Part shown: in pieces, positions 35,653 to 45,968 of the stretch
How the letters are laid out: the number at the start of each line of letters is the position of its first letter
Position numbering within the stretch: the stretch's first letter is position 1
From: Crotalaria pallida
Taxonomy: Eukaryota; Streptophyta; Magnoliopsida; Fabales; Fabaceae
Reading direction: 5' to 3'
Assembly: GCA_037953625.1 (NCBI GenBank)
Contig: CM075652.1
Coordinates: 56,413,501 to 56,477,500 of the forward strand
DNA: 64,000 bases
Program-made: the position numbers and the translations under genes
The notes under the pieces: model-generated
Database searches by the model: none
Told to the model about the DNA's origin: nothing
The model's input: only the letters and a program-made list of their open reading frames with translations

Positions 35653-37999
35653 CATGCCACTTTTTTCCCAAAATTTCCTTACAAGTTCTATTATAAAAAT
35701 ATGATTAAATATAAGTTTAATAAAATAGTTTTGCTTGCTGGACAGCCACCAAAATTTAGTTGCATCACTTCCAGAAATTGAAACAAACATGTTCTAACAT
35801 TCAGATGCAATTATAACAAGTTAAGCATTGCAAAACACATACAAAAATTATCATTTGGAAACTCATAGCTGAAATAAGATATTATTTTTCAGAACAAAAT
35901 TTATTTTTCAGATATAAATTATTTTTCTATCAAATACATAGTTTATTTCATGTATACACATCAGTAAACATACAGAGGCATCATATAACCATTTAAGCAC
36001 TTAGAAATTTAGCAAAACTTATTCTTTTCTTCTAAATAAATTTCGGCCATCAATAGTAAAATAGAAAGGTAACATAAATTCATAACACATATATATCTTA
36101 AATAATTCCATACCTTTCAAAGATTACTGAACATAAGTTAAAATAGAAAATAAGCACTTTTTGATTCAGATTAATTTTTGTACAGCACTTAACAGTATAG
36201 CTTATATACAAAACCAATCCATATAATCACATAATCACAAATCCAATTACTCATTTTGAGCCACATCAGATATCATCAGATACACATCATTACTAAACAA
36301 AAGAACATATGTAATTTGCTATGATTAGTTTAAAAACAATATAGGCCTCACGGCCAAAACACATACACATCACAATTTTATAATTTTTTTGTTCATCATC
36401 ATTTGCTTATTAATCATGTTTTCATACTGACAATCAAAGAAAAATCAAAACAACAATACAGTACAAATGAAAATCAAAATTCTTAAAACAGATGAACTTT
36501 TTATCAATTACAACTTCAGAATATTATTTCCTTATTTCATTATCAATAGTGTGGTCATTAAAGGCTTTAAAAAGGGGAGATCAATATCTCTTTAAACAAT
36601 TTTTGTTTTGTCCCTTTTTAATCCTCATTCATCTGACCTTCAACCAAATTTAACAAATCAAAATTCAGATTATATCAGAGAAGAGATTTAAAGATTTTGG
36701 TTTCACAATTTCATAATCAGAGAAGAGTAGAAAAAGTCTTTTTATTTGTTAAACCAAAAGAATTAAGAATTAAGAACTTAAAATTAAAACAAATAACAAG
36801 GTTGTAGGATTACCTCTTCTCCTTAGCAAAGAAGAGCTTCAAAGTGAATATGAAAATTTTTCCCTTCCCTTCACAATGTGCCACGCCTCACTCTCTCTTT
36901 CTCAAAGCCTTTCTCAAATTTTTTCTCTCAAAATGATTGTTTGTTGTGTGTAAAGGAATGATGGGTCTTAGGCTCTATTTATAGGTGAAGTAGGAAGTGA
37001 AATTCCACCCACAAATGGGCTGAAGTACATGCCTATTGCATCATAAATAGGTCAAAGAATTTCAATTTTTTTTGCTTCAACCAAGTCTAAGAAAATACAC
37101 ATGCATCCACCTCTCATCCTCATCTATTTGGACGGCACATACTAGTCAATATGGGAAGACAAAATTTTCATTTACCCACTTTGAATCCACCTCTCCTTTA
37201 TCCAATCAAATTAAAGCTTTGTACTTTAAAATTCAAAAATAAATAGAAAAATAAAATAATCTGGACTGTGCAGCCAATAAGCTTTCAAATAAATATCTGA
37301 ACATACAAATAAAATACTTTGAAATTAATTTTAGGCTTTAAAACAATTTTTCCAAGCATAAAACATATAAAATCATACAATTACTGCAGCAGATATAAAT
37401 TTTCGAAGGATACCTCAAAAATTTACAATTCTTATACTTTTAGAAACTAGATTTCAATACGATTGTTTTCATATGAAATTTATATTTTTGGACTTACGGT
37501 TTGAAAGTTATGAATTTTTGAAGTTCTAAGATCATTTCCTCCAAAAATGCACTTCATAAGCTTTCAAATTAATTTATAATTCAAAAATACGAAATTATAT
37601 TTTATTTGGACGGTGCAGTCAATCAGGGATTTTAAAAATACATTTTCCATGCACATAAAAAATATTTTTGGGTCAAAGAGTCATTAAATGCATTAAAACC
37701 ACACTTTCACACTTAAAACTCAAAAATTCGTTCAGTACTGTAGCAGTGATAAAATTTCTAAAACTCCAAAATAAAAATTAAAACTTTACATTTTCATAAT
37801 CTACATTTCTATATGATCATTTTGACATATCATTTGAAATTTTTCGACTTACGGTTAAAAAGATATGAATTTCTGAAGATAGAACACCTTAATCCTTCAA
37901 AATCATTTCTCTTTCTAATATCATTTAAATCAAATACTATATCTTAAAATATTTTCATCATAAGAATACAATTTAAATACATTAGAGAAAACATTGGTA

Positions 38000-38034
<35 letters not shown>

Positions 38035-38755
38035 CATACGATTTAATTAAATCCAGGTATCATAATTTATCAAAAATCAAATATAATAATTTAAATTCAA
38101 ATATAAATTCACAAATAAATTGGGTAAAATTGTGGGTCTCACACTATCAAGTGAGGGATCTTGAGAGGCTAAGAATGTAATCAAAGGATTTCTAATTCTA
38201 GTGAAGAAACTCGCTCTATTGTGATAAAGGGGACTGGATGTAGCTCTCAGTGGAGGAGAGTGAACCAGTATAAATCTCTTGTGCGGTATCTCTTCCTTAT
38301 ACTCTTTAATGCACTTTTCATTGTTCTTGCTTAAAAACCTAGAAACTTGATTTTCAAATAATTGAATCAACTAGTTTTCAATAGAACAAATTAATTTTGG
38401 GAAAAACCTTTTTCAAACATCTAGGTAATTGTTTACACTCTTGGTTTGAATCGTTTCCATGTTATCTCTGATATTGTGTTAATTTGATCGTGATTAAAAG
38501 TGATTTTTCTCTGAAATATAACAGTGGCTAATCGATTAACACAAGGGTAATCGATTAACCAAAAACCATCTGTCAGCCATTAATCGATTAGAGGCTAGGC
38601 TAATCGATTAAGACCTGATTATTTTGTGAAAATCATTTGTTTTCATCTTTTTCATTTGATAGTTGCGAAAATATTTCAAGGTTTCTTTAACATCTATTCA
38701 ACCCCCCCTTCTAGGTGTTCTTACGTGTTCATACGACACAACTTGTATTCTAACA

Positions 38756-39926
38756 CATACTAGATGAATCCTACACCAACCCTTGTTCTTGGAGGCTAGA
38801 AAGTAGAGCAGTCAAAATGGGTAGGGAAAACAAAAGCCCGAAAAACTTTAGTGTTTGGGCTTCATAATTTGACACATTTATTCAATTTGGGCTTTTTAGC
38901 CCGGACCAGCCGGGTTCAAAAAAACCGAGCTAGGGCTAGGTAAGCCCGGCCAGGTTCATGCTGTATAAAAAAAAACTAAAAAGGCAATAACTAGGGAAAA
39001 GAAAAAAAAACCCTAATCTATTCCACCATTCCACCACAGCAGTAGCCAACATTAACAACCCTCAATGCTTCATCTCTGTTTTCTCGTTCTCCCTAGTCTC
39101 CTTTCTCTGTTCTCACTTATCAATCCTTCTCCATGCCTCCATCATATCCTTTCTCTCATTCTTTGTTCTCTCTCTTCCCTTCCCTCCATTGTCCTCATCT
39201 TTGTTCTCTACTCCTTAGTCCTCATCTTCACCAGTCACCAACTCGACCACCAACCATTGCAGGCCAGCACCGCTAGGCGCCAACACTCCTCCACACCAGC
39301 ATCGCCAACACACCTCCACATCAACACTGCTAGGATCCCTCCACGCCAGCACCGCAACACCGCAAGCACGCCTCCTACCTCCACGGTCCAGCCTTCAATC
39401 CTCCATTATGTTGGATTGGTCTGTTATGTATTTTTTCCTGGTTTGTTCTATATTTTTTCTGGTCTACTGTTTTGTATAATTTCGATAATTTTAATCTAGT
39501 ATGTTCCGTATTTTTTCCTGGTAACCTTTGTAATAAAACCAATCATTAGCTAGTAACCTTTGTAATAAAACCCGCCATTAGCAAGAATAGCAGGATCACC
39601 ATAAACCAGCCATAGCACCCCTATTATTACCGCAACACCTATAAAACTGGGTACGAGGTGAATGTATGTAGACTGAACTTCCACATAAGCTCTCTCTCTC
39701 TCACACACACCAAAATACTGATGGGAGAATGGTGACCTTAGCTTGATTCGAATGTATTTTTCTCAAGGTCATAAAGCAACAATGAGGGCTTGATCATAAA
39801 AGTCAAGTTCAAGGGCCTTACGACACAACAACAGGGTTACAAAATCAACCTATAAATTAATCTACATCACAAAAAAGGTGACGTGTGACACTTCCGTATT
39901 ATTGATTGCTTAACAAGTGATATATG
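38756..39926. other. Interval between the solo LTR and E4
   Basis: Positions 38815-38960 carry GCAGTCAAAATGGGTAG and repeated GCCCGG/GGGCTT words, reminiscent of a non-autonomous hAT end (weak). 39000-39480 is a C/T-rich low-complexity stretch whose 144-residue ORF looks spurious. A CT/CA microsatellite lies at about 39690-39712. I find no supported gene. Confidence 0.35.
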
Positions 39927-40463
39927 TGTGGTGGACTCGGCCTAGCCGAGGTCCCTAGAACCCTTGCCCAAGGCCTCACGACCCTACAAGAAGCCCTCTG
40001 TGTGCTGGGCCGAGCTCAAGGCTCAACGGCCAAACAGATACCAGATACGGGCCGACCTCATATTCCTACCCAGGTCCGACTTCCCTGTCCGACACCTCCC
40101 AGAGTCCGACACCAAGGACAGGATGACGTGTCTCACCTTATCCACAAGGACAGCTCATCACCTTATCCACAAGGACAGCTCATCCACTCATAGCTCAGTA
40201 CAGGCTGGCCCTACTTGGGCCTAAAGCAAGCCCATTAGGGCAACCAGCTCCCCCCTATAAGTAGCTCCGTACTACATGGGGCTCAGGTACGTCCTCTAAC
40301 GCTAATTGCCACCCTCACTCACCAGTGATTAGGGTTACTCCTTGGCTTTCTCCTTAGCCACTTGAGGACTCCCACCAAACATCACACAGAAACCCTAGAT
40401 AGAGACTTCTTTGAAGGTCTTCTTCCCTAACCCTTGGAGGACCTCACCGTCTAGGAAATCACA
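39927..40463 (+). repeat. 5' LTR of E4
   Basis: TGTGGTGGACTCGGCC at the start and GGAAATCACA at the end. A TATA box is at 40256-40264. A 24-base stretch ending in ACAAGGACAGCTCAT is tandemly doubled at about 40139-40186 and in the 3' copy, but is single in the solo LTR at 35122-35652. Confidence 0.95.
40256..40264 (+). promoter_or_regulatory. TATA box in E4 LTR (3' copy at 49569-49577)
   Basis: CCCCTATAAGTAGCTCC is present in both LTRs, about 200 bases before the LTR end, the same placement as in E3. Confidence 0.65.
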
Positions 40464-40464
40464 T

Positions 40465-40480
40465 TGGCGTCGTCTGTGGG
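40465..40480 (+). other. Primer-binding site of E4
   Basis: TGGCGTCGTCTGTGGG begins one base after the LTR. It matches the E3 site except for one base (T for C at the sixth position). Confidence 0.75.
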
Positions 40481-40517
40481 GAGAGAAAAACTTCATCCCC
40501 ACCCAGAAGATTCTACC

Positions 40518-41075
40518 ATGTCTGAGGAACAACCAGTCCAGAGGAGAAGGAGGGGGCGTCCAAGAAGGGTGCCGTCAACTGAGGACCTGCGCCTGCACCT
40601 TGAAGCCAATAGGGCAGCAAGGTCCTCACCACCACCCCCTCCACCGCCTCAACCTCCTCCCCCGCCACCCTCAGGGTCTACCCACACCCACAGTGAACCT
40701 TACACCGTCCACACTGGAGACACTGCAGATCCAACTCAGCACCAGGGAGGAGGTCGGCGCGTGCGGCTACGCTCCGATTCTGGAAAAGCCAACACAGAAC
40801 AGCACCGCCACTGCGGCGAACGTGCCCCCTCTGTCAGTAATACACGTCGTTCTCGCTCACATCAATCTTCACTCTCTCACGAAACAGACGTCTTGTCCTT
40901 GATGAGACGACAGATGAGGATCATAGAGCAGCAAGGTAAAGCCATCGCAGATCTTCAGCAGGTTACTAGGCAGCGTTTGGCTGAACGAGCTGTTGTTCAA
41001 GCTCCAGCACCAAGCGAATTCCCACGACAAATAAGAAATTTTGTTATGATACAAGACTTGGTTAAGTCACCGTAG
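40518..41075 (+). pseudogene. gag: Truncated gag of E4 lacking the capsid core and zinc knuckle
   Basis: The ATG at 40518 starts a basic N-terminus (RRRRGRPRR), a poly-proline run and a coiled coil (MRRQMRIIEQQGKAIADLQQ) that matches the coiled coil before the E3 gag core. The protein then breaks off near 41030. Pol sequence corresponding to E3 position about 8200 follows at about 41085. Some 1.2 kb present in E3 (gag core, CHHC knuckle and linker) is therefore missing. The TAG at 41073-41075 is in the pol frame. Confidence 0.8.
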
Positions 41076-44000
41076 AACCTCCGAGTGGAAACTATCTCGG
41101 GAGGTTTTGCCGGTGGGGGGGAGAAGAGGTCGGAAAGGAAAAAGTACGTCAATCAAGTATTAGCTGTTCGCCACAAGCCCATCTGCAAGAAACCATCTCG
41201 GAACATCCCCATCAACTTTTACGACCAGGATATGGAAGGCATCATCCCGGATCACAATGACCCAATGGTGATCGCGGCGATGATCAGCAACTTTGAAGTC
41301 GCCCGAGTTTTTATCGATAAAGGAAGTTCGGTCGACATTCTTTTTTTTCACACCTTTCGAGCACTAAAGCTGAGATCAGCCGACCTCGTGGAATTTGAGG
41401 GCAATCTCATCAGCTTCACGGGTGAGGCAATTCACCCCCTAGGAGCTATCCATCTCCCGGTAACCTTAGGCAAGCAGCCTTCGGCACGAACGGAGATCAT
41501 CAAATTTCTAGTTGTTGATTCTGAATCCCCCTACAATGTGATATTGGGACGAACCTGCCTGCAAGCATTCGGGGCAGTGTTATCGACGGTACATTTAGCC
41601 ATGAAGTTCATCGGTTCTGACGACAAGCTCGTCACGATCAAAGCCGACCAGCTCACAGCCCGACTCTGCTACAACGCGAGTCTACTGGAGATCAAAAAGA
41701 AGCAAGAGGAGCTCGCTGATCCAACATTGGCCAAAGGGAAGATCCTATTGGCTGAACTGGATGTTCGGGCCGAGCAGGATGATCTCAGGCCTTCTCCTCA
41801 AGGGGAGTGGTTGGCAATCCAAATCGATCCTTCTGACCCCAACAGAATTGTCAAAGTAGGCGCCGACCTCCCGCGGGAGATCCAGGGCGAGATCATCGAT
41901 CTGTTACGAGCCAATCTGGATTTGTTTGCTTGGACATCAGCCGACATGCCGGGGATCGATCCGAACTTTATCTATCACAAGCTTAGCGTGGATCCGAAGG
42001 CAAGGCCGGTGGCCCAAAAGTTGAGACGAGTTGGGACAGAGAAAGCGAAAGTTATCCAGGAAAAGGTTTCCGAGTTGCTGGAAGCTGGGTTTGTTAAAGA
42101 AGTGCCATACGCCGAATGGGTGGCAAATACTATTTTGGTTAAAAAGGCAAACGACAGTTGGAGGATGTGTGTGGATTACCCCGACCTCAACAAAGCCTGC
42201 CCCAAGGATCAGTATCCACTGCCAATTATTGACCAGCTCGTCGATAGTTCGGCAGGATACCAACTATTGTCGTTTACTGATGCCTACTCGGGATACAATC
42301 AAATCCCCATGTACCCCCCAGATCAAGAGAAAACCACATTCACAACTGGAAAGGCAACTTATTGCTACATTGTCATGCCTTTCGGGTTGAAGAATGCTGG
42401 GGCAACCTATCAAAGAATGATGAACAAAGTCTTTGATGGAATCATTGGTACCACCATGGAAGTCTATATCGATGATATGATCACAAAAAGCAAGAAAAAA
42501 GAGGATCATGTCCGAGACCTTACCATGGTTCTTGAAAGGGTAAGAGCGCTTAAAATGAGGCTGAATCCGGAAAAGTGCACCTTTGGAGTTCCAGCTGGTG
42601 CCTTCCTCGGTTTCATGCTGTCTGAAAGGGGAATTGAGGCAAACCCCAACAAGTGCCGAGCTATATTAGAAATGAAGAGCCCTGTCGATCTCAGAGAAGT
42701 GCAACAGCTGACAGGCAGGATGGCAGCACTGTCGAGGTTCCTCCCTCAGGTAGCAAAGAAGGCCTTACCCTGGTATCAGCTCCTGAAAAAAGGTACAACT
42801 TTTCATTGGGATCAAAATTGTGAAACTTCCTTCCTAGCACTTAAGGAGTATCTCTTTTCTCCTCCGGTTCTCTCCAGCCCTCGGCAGGGGGAAAACCTGT
42901 TCATTTATCTTTCTGTTGGTGATTCCGCCCTCAGCTCGGTGTTGGTCCGAGATGAGGGCCGAACTGAGTTTCCTGTTTACTTCATTAGCCGAGCTCTCCA
43001 AGGTCCCGAGCTCCGGTATTCTAAGATTGAGAAATTTGCATTTTGTCTAATCCTGGCTGCACGGCGGCTACGACAATATTTCCAGAGTCACCCCATTGTC
43101 GTAAGAACCGCTCAGCCCATCAAACAAGTTCTGAAGAAGCCCGACCTCGCTGGGAGAATGATGGCATGGTCAATCGAACTGTCCGAGTTCGACGTCTCCT
43201 ATGAACCGAGGAAGGCAGTCAAGTCACAAGCATTGGCAGACTTTGTATCCGAGTTCACAGAGCCCCACCAAAGCTCTAGCTCGGACACTTGGGTGATATA
43301 CGTTGATGGCTCGAGCAATCAAAAGGGTGCAGGAGCAGGTGTTATTCTGGAAAATGCGGAGGGTCTCAGCATCGAATATTCCCTGAAATTCGAGTTCTTA
43401 ACCTCGAATAATCAGGCTGAGTATGAAGTAGTCATTGCCGGTCTCCGCATGGCTAAGGAGCTCGGTGCAACTGAAGTTCAAATTATGAGCGATTCCCAAT
43501 TGGTGGTTTCCCAAGTTATCGGAGACTACCAAGCAAAAGAACCCATCCTGCAGAAATACCTTGACAAAGTTAAATCCCTGGCTCTTGGTTTTGCAAAATT
43601 TTCTATCACCCATATCCCCCGCTGTTCAAACTCCCGAGCCGATGTGCTTTCCAAGCTGGCGAGCACAAAAGGCGGAGGAAACAATAAAAGCCTCATTTAG
43701 GAACAAATCTCAGCCCCAAGCGTGGTGATGGCTATTTCAGTATCGCCGAACTGGATGCACCCGATAAAGGCATACCTCGAACATGGCATACTCCCAGCCG
43801 ATCAAAAGGAGGCAAAGAAACTTAAGAGAAAAGCGGCTGAGTATGTTATGATGGATGGAATCCTTTATAGAAGAGGAATGTCTTCCCCTCTCCTCCGATA
43901 TCTCACCTCCGAGGAAGCTCAGGAAACCTTGAACGAGGTTCACGGAGGACTGGGGAGCCACCACGTCGGAGGCAAATCCCTAGCAAGGAAGATACTGAGG

Positions 44001-44987
44001 GCCGGATATTTCTGGCCGACCTTAGTGACAGATTCAATTGACCACGTTCGACGATGTCCGCAATGCCAATTCTTCAGCGATGTTTATCAGAAACCCTCCG
44101 AGGAACTCCACTCTCTAGCATCCCCCTGGCCCTTCAGCATGTGGGGGATGGACATCGTGGGACAGTTCCCAACAGCTCCAGGTCAGCTGAAGTTCATTGT
44201 GGTAGCAATAGATTACTTCACCAAATGAATCGAGGCTGAACAGTTGGCAACCATCACTTCGGCAAGAATACAGAAATTCTTCATGAAACAAGTCATTTCT
44301 CGCTTTAGACTCCCACTCACATTGATCACTGACAACGGCAGCCAGTTCGCTGCCAACAACTTCCAGCTTTTGGCTGAGAATCTCGGAATCTCTCATCGGT
44401 TCTCCTCGGTCGAGCACCCCCAAACCAATGGGCAAGCCGAGGCGGCTAACCGAGCTATTGTTGATGGCCTTAAGAAGAGAATTACTCAAGCCAAAGGGGC
44501 ATGGGCCAATTTGCTACCTGAGGTCCTCTAGTCGATCAGGACCACGGTACAAACCTCAATAGGAGAGACCCCCTTTAGACTCACCTATGGTTGCGATGTG
44601 GTCATCCCCATCGAACGAAGGATTCATACCTTCCGAATGAGGGACAGACCCGAGCAAAAAAATGAAAGTTTGATCAAAGAAAATCTAATACTGGCTGAAG
44701 AGATCCGAGAAGCTGCATCCATTCAGGAAAAGAAAGCAAAGGAAAGACAAGCCAAGCAGTACAACAAAACGGTGCAACCCAGGTCTTTTGAGGTCGGAGA
44801 CCTCGTCCTCCGAAGAGCAGATATCGGTCTTAAAAACCGAAGGGACGGGAAATTTGCTCAGAATTGGGAAGGCCCCTACAGAGTCATTTCAAAAACGAAC
44901 TCTGGGGCATACAAGCTAGAGACTCTTGAAGGAGCCGAGCTCAAAAACTCCTGGAACTTTGCAAAACTGAGAACCTACTTCAGTTAG
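41076..44987 (+). pseudogene. pol: Pol of E4: protease, RT, two RNase H domains, integrase; three in-frame stops
   Basis: A single reading frame is broken by TAG 43698-43700, TGA 44226-44228 and TAG 44529-44531. Protease motif IDKGSSVDIL (about 41314), RT with YIDD (about 42465), RT-linked RNase H, archaeal-type RNase H (YVDGSSNQKGAGAGVIL, about 43300), integrase HHCC (about 43935-44065) and core (TDNGSQF, QAEAANRA). Comparison with E3 shows TGG became TGA at 44226 and TGG became TAG at 44529. Apart from the stops, all domains are present and collinear with E3. Confidence 0.92.
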
Positions 44988-45968
44988 GTTTACCTCGAAC
45001 GATCATCAGCAGTCACCAACACCCCCAGCTAAAGTCTAAGTTTTACTTTAATTTCTGTTAATGTTTTTGCATCTACTTCCCTTGTCACGTTCTTCTCCAT
45101 TGTGATATACTCACCTTTTTTAATCCATGAAAGGCAATGTACCCACCCTTACGATTAATGAAAAAATACAAACTTGCTCATACTCAAGTGCCACAGTTTT
45201 ATATACGTACGTACTAGCTTCTCATTTAGCACTAGCCACCTAAATGTTGCATGGCGCTATGTACAGCCAACGTCTTCTAGATAAGATCGGCTCATATGCA
45301 CAGTGTACAAGGGACACCCGATAAAGTACAGCTTGCTGTGAAATGTTCTCACATAGCTTCACTCAGCAACCTCTTTCACATCGGGGACGAGGGCACCCAC
45401 CTCGGCTAAGGTGGGTAAATTCGAGATCCCTACCATATGCACTTATATATAGTACCTCTTTTCAGAGGAAAACTTATAAGATTACTGCACTTACTGAGTC
45501 GTCCGAGCTCGGCCTCATTATCCAGGTCCGATCAAGTGTTCTTATTTTGGGTCCAATCAATTCCGAATACAACAAGTTAAAACAGGACTTGTATTTTCAA
45601 AAACATTTTTACTTGGTTATCTAAAATGCTACAAGTCTCAAACACTTGCATTCTTTCTTAAGTTTTCTTGGTGACCACCTAACCAACTGCAGTTCGGATC
45701 CGAGGTCCTACGAATAAACATGCAATGAGTTAGCATAATAAAACTCGCATTCGTGCAGCAAGTTAAAGTAAAGGCTCGCACAACTTGACCTCGGACACAA
45801 TGTGTATGCAACAAGTTGAAATAAAAACTTGCATCAAAATAACATGCAACAAGTTAAACTGAAAAGAACTTGCATAAAAAGAAAATGTTGTACACAATTA
45901 GCAAAATAAATATTGTCAAAAAGGTTACAAAAACATAAACAAGTAGCAAGCCGCCCAGCATAAGGGAC
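44988..45968. other. Non-coding spacer between pol and the antisense gene of E4
   Basis: A convergent 3' region about twice as long as in E3. It contains the conserved block at 45378-45429 (ACCCACCTCGGCTAA) shared with E3. Several words containing CAAGTTAAA and CTTGCAT recur at 45577-45880, giving a loosely repetitive tract. Confidence 0.5.

Larger units (their letters stand above)
30649..38143 (-). repeat. Large LTR-type insertion, minus orientation, itself carrying two solo LTRs
   Basis: Flanked by the perfect duplication CTATC (30644-30648 and 38144-38148). On the minus strand it starts TGTGAGACCCACAATTTTACC and ends GGGGTGTTACA. A TATA box on the minus strand (CCTATAAATAGAGCC) lies at about 36969-36983. 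Without the two nested LTRs and their duplications it is about 5.3 kb, with no gag or pol, so it is either a very long solo LTR or two LTRs with a deleted interior. The whole span is AT-rich and I find no host gene in it. An (AT)n run lies at 38003-38033. Confidence 0.7.
27033..38755 (+). repeat. Solo LTR (about 1.68 kb) split by two later insertions
   Basis: Segments 27033-27870, 30418-30648 and 38149-38755 together form one LTR beginning TGTTAAATCAAG and ending GTATTCTAACA. The 5-bp duplication CATAC is perfect on the outer flanks (27028-27032 and 38756-38760) although they are now 11.7 kb apart. The same LTR occurs uninterrupted in inverse orientation at 31973-33630, which confirms the joins. 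There is no internal coding region, so it is a solo LTR. It carries two clusters of a TAATCGATTA palindrome. Superfamily not determined. Confidence 0.85.

Noticed and set aside
38815..38960. hAT-type transposon end
   Set aside because: Only a suggestive GCAGTCAAAATGGG and GCCCGG word pattern. No matching opposite terminus or 8-bp duplication found.
39065..39499. 144-residue plus-strand ORF with a hydrophobic Leu/Ser start
   Set aside because: Low-complexity C/T-rich DNA, no domain, and no splice or family support.
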